Shown here: one piece after another, positions 1 through 6,811 of the stretch
Numbering within the stretch: position 1 is the first letter of the stretch
How the letters are laid out: each line of letters opens with the position of its first letter
NCBI GenBank assembly: GCA_028678905.1
Contig: JAJRCO010000393.1
Coordinates: 1-8,800, forward strand
DNA length: 8,800 bases
Direction: 5' to 3'
Origin: Methanomicrobiales archaeon
GTDB lineage: Archaea > Halobacteriota > Methanomicrobia > Methanomicrobiales > JACTUA01
Notes under the pieces: model-generated
What the model saw: only the letters and a program-made list of their open reading frames with translations
Databases searched by the model: none
Told to the model about the DNA's origin: nothing
Translations under genes and position numbers: made by a program

Positions 1-1
1 G

Positions 2-1348
2 GAGAAGCAGGGCTCGATCCTCCTCTTTGCCGGCCCGCCCGGCACGGGCAAAACGAGCCTCGGGCGAAGCATCGCGGAGGCTCTCGGGCGTAAGTATGTC
101 CGGATTAGCCTTGGCGGGGTCAGAGACGAGGCCGAGATCCGGGGGCACCGGAGGACCTACGTCGGAGCCCTGCCCGGGAGGATCATCCAGGGGATCCAAA
201 GGGCCGGCACGAAAAACCCGGTCTTTATCCTGGACGAGATCGACAAGCTGGCAGTATCCTATGCGGGAGATCCGGCGAGCGCCCTCCTCGAGGTTCTTGA
301 CCCGGAGCAGAACAACACCTTCTCGGACCATTATCTGGAAGTCGCGTATGATCTCTCCGATGTGCTGTTCATTGCCACGGCAAACTCCCTTGCTACGATC
401 CCCGCCCCGCTTCTCGATCGGATGGAGCTGATCGAGATCTCTGGCTATACGAATAATGAGAAATTCTCCATCGCTAAAGACCACCTGCTGCCAGAAACAT
501 TGCAGGAGCATGGCCTCGATGCGGACAAACTCAGGATTGAAGATGAGGCATTGAGGGTGATCATCTCCACGTACACCCGGGAAGCAGGCGTCCGCTGGCT
601 TAAAAAGCAGCTGGCGAAGATCGCACGGTACGTCTCCGAGAAGATCGTCTCGGGGAAGGCGGAACTCCCGTTTGTGGTGACCAAAGAGACCCTCGCAGGA
701 ATCCTGGGAAAAGAGCCGATCCGGCAGGAAGTGGCCCGGAAAGAACCTGTCCCAGGTGTGGTAACCGGCCTGGCATGGACGCCGGTCGGCGGAGAGATTC
801 TCTTCATCGAGGGTACGTTCATGCCCGGGTCCGGGAAGCTCACCCTCACCGGCCAGCTCGGAGACGTGATGAAAGAATCGGCGACGATATCGTTGAGCCT
901 CATCCGGTCCCGGCTCGCCCATACCGAGGGCGGATTCAACTTCATCGCGAGCGATATCCATATCCATGTGCCCGCAGGGGCAACCCCGAAAGACGGCCCT
1001 TCAGCAGGGGTGACCATCTTTTCGGCCCTCGCATCCCTGATCACCGGGAAAACCGTTGACCCTCACCTGGCCATGACCGGAGAGATCACGCTGAGCGGCG
1101 CAGTATTACCGGTGGGAGGGATCAAGGAGAAGGTGCTTGCCGCACACCGGGCAGGAATGCAAAAGGTGATCCTGCCAAAAGAGAACGAACGAGACCTTCA
1201 GGACGTGCCGGAAGATGTCCGAAGCGAACTTGTCTTCGTGACGGTGGAGACCGTCGAAGAGGTTCTCAGAGAGGCATTGGGAATCGATCTGCCCCGGGCT
1301 GTGGTGCTAAATACCGGGAACAGTTTCGTGCCCGTCCAGAACTTCTAA
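2..1348 (+). CDS. lon: ATP-dependent Lon protease, bacterial (LonA) type, 5'-truncated by window edge
   Basis: Lon unfolds damaged or regulatory proteins with its AAA+ module and degrades them with a Ser/Lys dyad, as a soluble hexamer. The open frame enters from the left edge and gives 448 residues before TAA. Seen: Walker A GPPGTGKT at fragment residues 11-18, Walker B FILDE at 75-79, a sensor-1 Asn in ATAN near 127, an arginine in LLDRME, then the protease domain with catalytic Ser334 in PKDGPSAG and the catalytic Lys377, the second Lys of GGIKEK. The spacing of 43 residues matches the family. No membrane-spanning insert separates Walker A from Walker B, so this is LonA rather than the membrane LonB usual in archaea. 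By comparison with E. coli Lon, roughly 340 N-terminal residues, including the substrate-binding domain, lie outside the window. All key residues are intact, so the gene is probably functional. Confidence 0.97.
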   Translation, partial: EKQGSILLFAGPPGTGKTSLGRSIAEALGRKYVRISLGGVRDEAEIRGHRRTYVGALPGRIIQGIQRAGTKNPVFILDEIDKLAVSYAGDPASALLEVLDPEQNNTFSDHYLEVAYDLSDVLFIATANSLATIPAPLLDRMELIEISGYTNNEKFSIAKDHLLPETLQEHGLDADKLRIEDEALRVIISTYTREAGVRWLKKQLAKIARYVSEKIVSGKAELPFVVTKETLAGILGKEPIRQEVARKEPVPGVVTGLAWTPVGGEILFIEGTFMPGSGKLTLTGQLGDVMKESATISLSLIRSRLAHTEGGFNFIASDIHIHVPAGATPKDGPSAGVTIFSALASLITGKTVDPHLAMTGEITLSGAVLPVGGIKEKVLAAHRAGMQKVILPKENERDLQDVPEDVRSELVFVTVETVEEVLREALGIDLPRAVVLNTGNSFVPVQNF

Positions 1349-1828
1349 AAGGCATCACACAATCCCTTTTTCCCGATTACTTTTCCTGTACGTCTTCCCC
1401 TCAGAGTATGCCTTCCGATTGTTTCCTCCCTGTCGAAATAGGTGAGCGGCACGTATATGATCGGGTACTTTCGTGATATCTGTCATCCATCCATCAAGGC
1501 AACTCTCAGGCGAGATGTCCTGATTGGTTCCTGGTGAGCCCGAAGAGAAGGAAGATGACCTGTGGGAATGTCGCAAAGTCGTGGCCTTATTCCCGTGGGC
1601 AGATAAGAAATGAAATCCACTATTATTGCCCTTGCATCGATGTGTCACGAATGGGCGTGTAATGGAATATGATTGCATCCATCAAGCGAGGGCAGCGCTA
1701 TTCGAGGACCGAATGCGTGGGGACGAATACTTACTAGCAGAGTAGGCAGAATCCATTTTCACCTGGTGTTTTTTGAGTTATTCCACATGAGGGGAAAGGG
1801 GAAAAGCATGAAAACGGTCCGTTGGGCA
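1349..1828. other. Spacer with no recognisable gene
   Basis: I translated both strands here. A 107-codon minus-strand frame (1355-1678) and a plus-strand frame starting at 1673 are open, but neither shows a conserved motif, a ribosome-binding site or a plausible domain. The plus frame runs antisense into the dehydrogenase gene. Several short pieces look protein-like, for example a Cys-containing run on the plus strand around 1510-1600, but stops break them and I cannot assign a family. The region could be a more heavily eroded gene. Confidence 0.5.
1367..1384 (+). terminator. T-rich 3' end after lon
   Basis: Two T runs (T5 at 1367-1371 and T4 at 1381-1384) in a pyrimidine-rich stretch start 18 nt after the lon stop codon. 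Archaeal RNA polymerase terminates on such oligo-T tracts without needing a hairpin. No strong stem precedes it. Position and composition are the only evidence. Confidence 0.35.
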
Positions 1829-2582
1829 TCACGTACCTTTCTGGCCCGTCTCCTTCATCCAATCATGGGAATAGATCTCCGCCTCGCCACTCAGGATACC
1901 GTCTACGATCCTTCCTGCCACAAATTCTGCGGAATCTGCGGGGTAGGGACCGGTTGGTTCTGTCTCCTCTTCGCGGACAGGAATCGCCCGGATTGTTCTC
2001 GTCTCAAAATCCGTCAGGGTAATGTACGGATACACGACGCTGACCACAATACCATCGTTCTGTAATTCCTGTCGTGCGGCCAGACTGATAGCAGTCAGGG
2101 CCTTTTTGGACGATGCATAGGGGCTCATACCAGGCAGGTCCATCAATGCGGTGCCGGAACTGATATTGATGATGTTCCCGCCCCCATGCTCTCTCATGAG
2201 AGGGATCACCTGCTGCATGGCTACGATGGGGCCTACTACGTGCAAGTCGAAAATGTAGCGAAAGTATGCGAATGTCGGTCATCTCAACAGGTGCGTCGTA
2301 ACCCTGCCCGGCATTATTGATCAGGATATCGATCCTGCCATAATGGATCATAGCCTGCTTGATCATTTTTTTGATCTGTGGGATATCGGTCATGTCGGCC
2401 GGAATCGCCTTCGATCCTGAAATTTTGCTAGAGAGACTCTCGAGTCTCCCTTTGGATCGGGATACGAGAGCAACCTTCACATCATGCTCTGCCAGAAGTC
2501 GGGCGGTAGCCAGGCCAATCCCTGAAGAGGCGCCGGTAACAACCGCCACTTTTCCCGACAACTTGCTATAGTCCAAACCCAT
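1829..2582 (-). pseudogene. Short-chain dehydrogenase/reductase (SDR) with a single frameshift
   Basis: Classical SDRs are NAD(P)H-dependent Rossmann-fold oxidoreductases; the substrate cannot be told here. The first 105 codons (2582-2268) carry the cofactor motif TGASSGIG (residues 16-23), Arg42 after beta-2 (suggesting NADPH) and NNAG at 89-92. At about 2267 the frame breaks; dropping one base gives YFRYIFDLHVVG and about 145 further residues with NISSG (Ser142) and the catalytic YASSK (Tyr155, Lys159). The Ser-to-Tyr spacing of 13 is normal, and the repaired length of about 250 residues is the family length. The usual active-site Asn in the D-x-N-V-x-G position is His114. Outside the break the sequence is well preserved, so this is either a very recent mutation or a sequencing error. 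It is monocistronic by spacing. ATG at 2582 is the natural start, 10 residues before the first strand. Confidence 0.85.
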
Positions 2583-2630
2583 GTTATTACACTGTCCGGA
2601 TTCTCGATTGACATCGCTGGGTCTATAGAG

Positions 2631-2641
2631 GGATATAAAGT
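2631..2641 (-). promoter_or_regulatory. Putative TATA box of the SDR gene
   Basis: On the minus strand the sequence reads ACTTTATATCC, close to the archaeal TATA consensus. Its centre is about 54 nt upstream of the ATG at 2582, which predicts a transcript start near 2610 and a leader of about 29 nt. No strong Shine-Dalgarno motif precedes the ATG. A clear BRE element was not evident. Confidence 0.5.
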
Positions 2642-2665
2642 ATCCTTCGAATGTGCCTGCGATAG

Positions 2666-2750
2666 ATGATATCCGGAGTGGGACTCGCCATTGTGTAAAA
2701 GATCATCGAAGTTACACGAGATACCGGGCAGACTCGGGTATCGGGATGTG
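2666..2750 (+). pseudogene. Eroded fragment of a histidine-kinase ATP-binding (HATPase_c) domain
   Basis: In the plus frame starting at 2666 the translation reads SGVGLAIV, a TAA stop (2696-2698), then KIIEV. This matches the G2-box helix of sensor kinases (G-x-G-L-A-I-V-K-K-I-I-E), with the stop exactly where a Lys codon AAA would become TAA by one change. The following codons (RDTGQTRV then SG) resemble the usual HGG-x-I-x-V-E-S-G strand with small losses. Just upstream, another frame gives Y-P before the glycines, as in the common YPGTGxGLA. I see no histidine phosphoacceptor region, N box or sensor domain, so only the end of the domain survives. The match is short and made by eye. Confidence 0.5.
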
Positions 2751-3168
2751 TTCGTACACAACATTGAGCGGATGGCTGCTTCATTGAGATCCAGGGTAAT
2801 GGCAGATCCGTCAGCATCATTGTCCAGTGATCCTGAACAATGGTTCTGGTACACATGAAATCAACACTAGACGGCTGAATAGATCCACCTCAAATTTGCT
2901 GATGATCTGGTAGATGGATGAAAATGAAAGGATCTTGGTTATATGTGTAAAAATCTCAGTGCTATCTTTTCTCTAGTTCCCGAACAAGATACATTACTTA
3001 TGCTGAAGAGCATTCCTTTCGATCAGACACGAGAAATTTATCGAAGGAAAGGAAAAAATTTGCTGGATAGGTAGGCTGCGTTCAGGGAACAGTTTTGTCT
3101 CTGTGCAGGATTCTGAAGGGCACTCCCACCGTATCCTTTTTTCTCTGTCATTCCTCTGAAACTTCTCC
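2751..3168. other. AT-rich spacer downstream of the ABC operon, no supported gene
   Basis: About 420 bp between the kinase-like fragment and the permease stop codon. A 43-codon plus-strand frame (2943-3074) is open and rich in charged residues near its end, but I recognise no family and see no ribosome-binding site. Minus-strand frames across 2623-2856 also lack motifs. This is the 3' end of the ABC operon and holds a T-run in its direction of transcription. Confidence 0.5.
3053..3058 (-). terminator. Possible T-tract terminator of the ABC operon
   Basis: On the minus strand a T6 run sits about 110 nt after the permease stop codon, followed by a pyrimidine-rich stretch. The sequence directly after the stop is purine-rich and lacks a T-tract, so this is the nearest candidate. 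No hairpin was seen. Confidence 0.3.
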
Positions 3169-4371
3169 CTATTCAGCCCGCAGTGCTTCAATCGGGTTGA
3201 GATTGGAGGCCTTCCAGGCGGGATACGCACCGGATAGTACCGTCACCAGTATCCCCACTAGTATGGCTTCCCCGATCGGAAGAAAGCTTTGCAGAGTGAA
3301 GAAAAATTCTGTGTTTCCGACGAGTAATAAGACCACAGTATACCCGATCAACAGGCTGAGAGCGGCGCCGATGAACGCTCCGATTACCCCGAGGATAAGG
3401 GATTCGTACAGGAACATCTTCCGGATCTCCTTTCTCTGGGTTCCGATACTGCGAAGGATTCCGATTTCATGCGTCCGCTCGGTTACAGACATCATCATGA
3501 CATTGAAGATGGCGACGGCGGCCACCAGGAGAGAAATTGCAGCAATGGCCATGACAAATGCAGTGATGGAACCTATCGCCGATGTGATGGTGGACAGGAG
3601 ACGGCTGCTGTCGAAGATGCTCACTACGTTCTTGCGGTGGTTCAGGGAATTGTTGATGGCGTCGTTCGCAGCTTGAATGTCCTTGATATCGGTCACCGCC
3701 ACATTGACTTGGTTGTATTGCCCCTCCCCTCCGTAGAAATTGGTATACCACTTGTCGGGGGCGATGATCGCATTGTCCGAATTGAGATCGACTGAGAGAC
3801 CCCTCGGTTCGAGGATACCTGCTACCCGAATCGTCTCCTGACTAGATTCCGCACTCCCTATCTTGATATGGTCCCCGACTTTGAGATCCCAGCGGTCTGC
3901 AAGGGAAGGACCGATCACCGCAGAACCGGTGGTTCGGGGGAAGGTGCCATTCCTGAGGGTAAAAATCTTGGAGATCGATTCGGGCGTCATCCCGTATATG
4001 GTGGCGAATCCCTCGTCACCCTTTATAGTGATAATATCATTAGTGGTATAGAGGAAATACACCGTACCGTATTTTTCTGCCACCCGCTGGATGGTCTGGA
4101 AATTGGCAGATGTAAGGGTACTGGAAGCTCCGCCCCCGCCTCCTCCTCCGCCGAGCCCTTCAAATCCCGTCGCGGGTCCGGTATACGCCCGGACCACCAG
4201 CACGTTGCCGAGTGAGGAGAGCTGGGAAGTTACCAGCTGATCCAGATTCGCTCCCATCATGCCCATGGAGGCGATGGCCACCACACCGATAATAATTCCC
4301 AGGGTCGCAAGGATCGAGCGCAATCCGTGGAGACGAATGCTGCGGAACGAGAGAGTAAGGACGATGTCCAT
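3169..4371 (-). CDS. ABC transporter permease, FtsX/MacB family
   Basis: 400 residues with the MacB/FtsX topology: TM1 about 18-40, a large extracytoplasmic domain about 41-260, then three helices at about 268-290, 323-350 and 363-382. Diagnostic segments are the N-terminal amphipathic stretch LRSILATLGIIIG, the cytoplasmic coupling motif SVTERTHEIGILRSIG after TM2, and the C-terminal GAYPAWKASNLNPIEALRAE. In this family ATP hydrolysis moves the extracytoplasmic domains rather than carrying substrate through the membrane channel; roles include export, lipoprotein or cell-wall functions. Its ATG overlaps the ATPase stop codon by one base (TGATG), so translation is probably coupled. Odd feature: eight consecutive glycines (residues 74-81, DNA 4129-4152) early in the extracytoplasmic domain. 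Specific substrate unknown; the gene appears intact. Confidence 0.95.
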   Translation of the reverse strand: MDIVLTLSFRSIRLHGLRSILATLGIIIGVVAIASMGMMGANLDQLVTSQLSSLGNVLVVRAYTGPATGFEGLGGGGGGGGASSTLTSANFQTIQRVAEKYGTVYFLYTTNDIITIKGDEGFATIYGMTPESISKIFTLRNGTFPRTTGSAVIGPSLADRWDLKVGDHIKIGSAESSQETIRVAGILEPRGLSVDLNSDNAIIAPDKWYTNFYGGEGQYNQVNVAVTDIKDIQAANDAINNSLNHRKNVVSIFDSSRLLSTITSAIGSITAFVMAIAAISLLVAAVAIFNVMMMSVTERTHEIGILRSIGTQRKEIRKMFLYESLILGVIGAFIGAALSLLIGYTVVLLLVGNTEFFFTLQSFLPIGEAILVGILVTVLSGAYPAWKASNLNPIEALRAE

Positions 4372-5045
4372 CAGACAATCCTCCCGTCCTGAAGGTTGAT
4401 CCGGCGGTGGGCAAATCCGGCCACTGCCATGTCATGAGTGACCACAATGACGGTATTTCCCCGCCGGTTCAGATCATTGATCATCTCCATGATCTGGCCT
4501 CCTGTCTTCGAATCCAGGTTTCCCGTAGGTTCATCGCAAAGAAGGATTTTTGGGTCGTTCACCAGCGAGCGGGCAATGGCGACCCGCTGTTGCTGCCCCC
4601 CTGAGAGTTCGGATGGTTTGTGTGAGGCGAGGGAGGGGTCGATTCCTACCTGCTGGAGGAGGCCTGTGACCTTCCCGCTGTCATCAGGTTTGCGGTACTT
4701 CATCAGGTAAGGATACTCCACGTTCTCATAGGCATTGAGCAGGGGGATCAGGTTGAAATTTTGGAAGATATACCCGATAGTGCTCAGTCGAAGCTCGGTT
4801 AGGTCTTTGTCGTCCATCTCCCCGATATTCTTTCCATCGATGAGGACAGACCCCGAGGTCGGTACATCCAGGCAGCCGATCTGATTGAGGAGGGTGGATT
4901 TCCCGGACCCGGAAGGGCCCATGATCGCCACAAACTCTCCCTCCTGGATCTGGAGGGAAAGGTGATCGAGGGCGACCACGTTCCCGGAAGGTAGGGGATA
5001 GATCTTGCTCACATCATCCAGCTCGATCACCGGCCGGTTGCTCAT
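4371..5045 (-). CDS. ABC transporter ATP-binding protein, MacB/LolD family
   Basis: 224 residues, the usual length for LolD/MacB-type ATPases. All catalytic motifs are visible: Walker A GPSGSGKST (43-51), Q-loop Gln95 in FQNFNL, signature LSGGQQQR (147-154), Walker B ILLCDEPT with catalytic Glu172, D-loop LDS (177-179) and His204 in VTHD. It powers the adjacent FtsX-type permease from the cytoplasmic side. The start is well supported: AGGAGTGA lies at 5049-5056, a few bases before the ATG, and only 13 nt separate it from the stop of the upstream surface-protein gene. The stop overlaps the permease start. Nothing appears truncated. The family is certain; the transported or mobilised ligand cannot be inferred from the ATPase. 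Confidence 0.97.
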   Translation of the reverse strand: MSNRPVIELDDVSKIYPLPSGNVVALDHLSLQIQEGEFVAIMGPSGSGKSTLLNQIGCLDVPTSGSVLIDGKNIGEMDDKDLTELRLSTIGYIFQNFNLIPLLNAYENVEYPYLMKYRKPDDSGKVTGLLQQVGIDPSLASHKPSELSGGQQQRVAIARSLVNDPKILLCDEPTGNLDSKTGGQIMEMINDLNRRGNTVIVVTHDMAVAGFAHRRINLQDGRIV

Positions 5046-5048
5046 CTC

Positions 5049-5056
5049 TCACTCCT
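5049..5056 (-). promoter_or_regulatory. Shine-Dalgarno site of the ATPase gene
   Basis: On the minus strand AGGAGTGA sits three bases before the ATG at 5045, inside the 13-nt gap after the upstream stop codon. It is the strongest ribosome-binding site in the window, and it fixes the ATPase start within the operon. Confidence 0.75.
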
Positions 5057-5058
5057 AT

Positions 5059-6240
5059 TTATTTGCGGGATTTCCTGCGGAAGAGTCCCCAATTCCAGGC
5101 GATAACGACCGCGATGACCACCACGAGGACGATAAAGATGGGAAGGATTGGCAGGCTGCTCGATCCTCCCGTTGTTCCCACACCGACAAGGCCCGCGGAA
5201 TCCAGGCTCACCGGGATATTCTTCTGGAATTCATTCCCGTCCAAATCTTTGTAAGTGATCACCAGGGGAACCTCGGTGAGGTTGGGCGCGGTGAAGGTGA
5301 TCTCAAAACTCGAGAGGTCGTCCGGCGCGAGGGATCCTAACGGAGAGAGTGGGTTAGGATCGACCGCCCGGGCTGGACGATCCACCGTAACGACCACACC
5401 CCGAGCATCCGTCAGCCCCGCGTTAGTCACATCTCCGGTCAGGGTGTATACGGAACCAGACAGGGAGAGCTGGATATTGTTGATTACGGGATCTGCCCTC
5501 GTTTTATCGGTCCCGAAACTGACCGGTAGGATGACTATGGTGGCGTGATCGTTCATCCCGTTGCGATACTGGGCAGTGAAGGTCAGATCGGTGGCGATGG
5601 TAGGAGTCACGTTGAACATGACAGTCAGGGCTCTTCCCGGTGCTAGGTCTCCCACGAAGTAACTCTTCTGGGCAAAGGTGAATCCTTCTCCTTCGGGAAC
5701 GATCACAATACCCTTCAGCGTGTTTTCCCGGGGATTTCCTACCGAAAGGGAGATCGCATCCGTCCTTCCGGGAGAGAAGGTGTTTGGTGCCGAGGTAACC
5801 GAAAGCTGGAGTTCACTGCTCTCCACCTTGATGGGGATGGGGAAGCGGAGGCTGTCGCTGCCTGGTTCCCGGAAACCCAGAGAGAACAGGGGATAATATA
5901 CCCCGTCTTTTACATCCGCAGTGATGGTGAAGGTGAAGTTCATCTTATTCCCTCCCCCGAGTGTTCCCAGCGAGAGATAGGCACCATCGTTGAGCGCTGT
6001 CACACCGTCAGGAAAGAGATAGGCCACGCTGAGAGGAACGCTCTCTGTCCCTGTATTGGTCACCTCAATGGTGACAAGTCCTTCATCGTGGGGCATGAGG
6101 ATAGCGGGATCCAGCACAACATTTGTTACTGATAACTGAGAGGCTGCAGTGCCTTGCAGCGTGGACGTACTCGGTTGGGCGGATACTGCTGAAACCAACA
6201 GCACCATGAGGAGTATACAATTGTACCACCGAAATATCAT
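5059..6240 (-). CDS. Membrane-anchored extracytoplasmic beta-sandwich (COG1361/CARDB-like) protein, first gene of ABC operon
   Basis: 393 residues. Residues 1-21 form a signal peptide (hydrophobic LLMVLLV, cleavage expected after AVSA). Residues 22-360 are beta-rich and read as about three Ig-like/CARDB or NEW3-like domains: segments such as VTIEVTNTGTESVPLSV, the second around 130-230, and the third with GDVTNAGLTDARGVVVTV, each with the N-x-G turn between strands. A Gly/Ser linker leads to one C-terminal helix (365-387) ending in RRKSRK, so the body faces outside and the basic tail is cytoplasmic. It is 13 nt upstream of the ATPase gene and in the same operon. It therefore probably acts as the surface partner of the FtsX-type permease, in the position where bacteria place a MacA-type adaptor; this role is inference. 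S-layer association is possible. Confidence 0.85.
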   Translation of the reverse strand: MIFRWYNCILLMVLLVSAVSAQPSTSTLQGTAASQLSVTNVVLDPAILMPHDEGLVTIEVTNTGTESVPLSVAYLFPDGVTALNDGAYLSLGTLGGGNKMNFTFTITADVKDGVYYPLFSLGFREPGSDSLRFPIPIKVESSELQLSVTSAPNTFSPGRTDAISLSVGNPRENTLKGIVIVPEGEGFTFAQKSYFVGDLAPGRALTVMFNVTPTIATDLTFTAQYRNGMNDHATIVILPVSFGTDKTRADPVINNIQLSLSGSVYTLTGDVTNAGLTDARGVVVTVDRPARAVDPNPLSPLGSLAPDDLSSFEITFTAPNLTEVPLVITYKDLDGNEFQKNIPVSLDSAGLVGVGTTGGSSSLPILPIFIVLVVVIAVVIAWNWGLFRRKSRK

Positions 6241-6290
6241 TGTTACACCGCGTATAAATTGACGAATGAAGACGGAAATGAGTCTTCTTT

Positions 6291-6300
6291 GATATATACT
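6291..6300 (-). promoter_or_regulatory. Putative TATA box of the ABC operon
   Basis: On the minus strand AGTATATATC is centred about 55 nt before the ATG at 6240, which predicts a leader of about 28 nt. A second TATA-like stretch (6250-6259) lies too close to the ATG to drive an RNA containing it. The element also forms one arm of a 9-bp inverted repeat with 6339-6347. Confidence 0.4.
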
Positions 6301-6477
6301 ATCTTCCTTGAGTCTCTTATGTTCATGCTTCGTGTCAAATATATCAAGATATGCTTGATTCTCGATGGTAATGAAACTAGTTCACTGCCGATCGATTTAA
6401 ATTCATATTAACATTAGGTACGCATCTCCTTTAGCCTCTCCTCTTTTAGAAGGTTCTCGGGGAACTAAAATGGAATA

Positions 6478-6521
6478 TTTTTCAGGTAACAACCTGTTCT
6501 CCAAGAGTATCCCCTGAAAAA
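6478..6521. repeat. 9-bp perfect inverted repeat, 26-nt loop
   Basis: TTTTTCAGG at 6478-6486 pairs perfectly with CCTGAAAAA at 6513-6521. The loop contains a further small palindrome around 6483-6496 (CAGGT, four bases, ACCTG). It could act as a transcription end or a protein site, or be chance in AT-rich DNA. Confidence 0.45.
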
Positions 6522-6567
6522 ATCCGATAGGTGAAAAGTAATAGTTCCTAATTCTACGAGAGGACTA

Positions 6568-6746
6568 ATGGTGCTTGCCCCCGTAGATACCGACCCGAGC
6601 CCAACCAGGCCCTTAGTTGACCAAGATCTCGATCCGGGCATCTTCCACTTTTACCAGGGTCGCCTTCATGGTTTCGGCCATGGCTTTAGCGACTTTCTCG
6701 GTGTTCATACAATGATTATGACCTATAAAATGATCAGAACTCTCAT
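6568..6746 (-). pseudogene. Decayed N-terminus of a flavodoxin
   Basis: Flavodoxins are small FMN-binding electron carriers, numerous in methanogens. Reading the minus strand from the ATG at 6746, one frame gives MRVLII (the first beta-strand). After a shift of two single-base insertions, another frame gives HNHCMNTEKVAKAMAETM, the FMN phosphate loop and first helix, followed by LVKVEDA. It then meets TAA (6613-6615); further bases give LVGLGS in one frame and GIYGGKHH in another, which together match the family's D-L-I-G-x-G-S-G-I-Y-x-G-K-H-H strand and loop. A TAG follows the HH at 6565-6567. Thus about 60 N-terminal codons are recognisable, with at least three frame changes and several stops, and the C-terminal two thirds is missing or unrecognisable. 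A TATA-like stretch at about 6783-6793 may be its old promoter. Not functional. Confidence 0.75.
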
Positions 6747-6793
6747 AGGTCGACTCTTTTACGAGCATTTTTAAGAACGTGGCAAAATAAACC

Positions 6794-6811
6794 GTCAAAT
6801 AGGAATTTGAC
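6794..6811. repeat. Perfect 7-bp hairpin with 4-nt loop
   Basis: GTCAAAT at 6794-6800 and ATTTGAC at 6805-6811 enclose AGGA. It sits at the boundary between the ligase and flavodoxin remnants, just upstream of the flavodoxin start on the minus strand. It may be an old terminator or operator. No T-tract follows on either strand. Confidence 0.45.

Larger units (their letters stand above)
6241..6567. other. AT-rich upstream region of the ABC operon with small inverted repeats
   Basis: No gene is supported here. It holds the operon promoter and several inverted repeats: TTGATATAT at 6289-6297 against ATATATCAA at 6339-6347; ATCAAG/CTTGAT at 6343-6348 and 6354-6359; and TTTTTCAGG/CCTGAAAAA at 6478-6486 and 6513-6521. 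The minus-strand translation here is stop-rich and could contain the eroded remainder of the flavodoxin gene, but I could not align it. Confidence 0.5.

Noticed and set aside
445..1044. 199-codon minus-strand frame inside lon
   Set aside because: Shadow of the GC-rich lon gene; the plus-strand protein has all Lon catalytic residues.
1355..1678. 107-codon minus-strand open frame after lon
   Set aside because: No domain or motif, no ribosome-binding site, and a composition (many Ser, Arg, His, Asn) typical of out-of-frame DNA.
1673..2065. Plus-strand 130-codon frame
   Set aside because: Runs antisense through the 3' half of the dehydrogenase, whose motifs on the other strand are unmistakable.
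2477..2856. Overlapping minus-strand frames upstream of the dehydrogenase
   Set aside because: No recognisable features; one overlaps the dehydrogenase start out of frame, and the kinase-like fragment on the plus strand explains this DNA better.
2943..3074. 43-codon plus-strand frame
   Set aside because: Plausible-looking composition but no ribosome-binding site, family or neighbour to support it; it opposes the end of the ABC operon.
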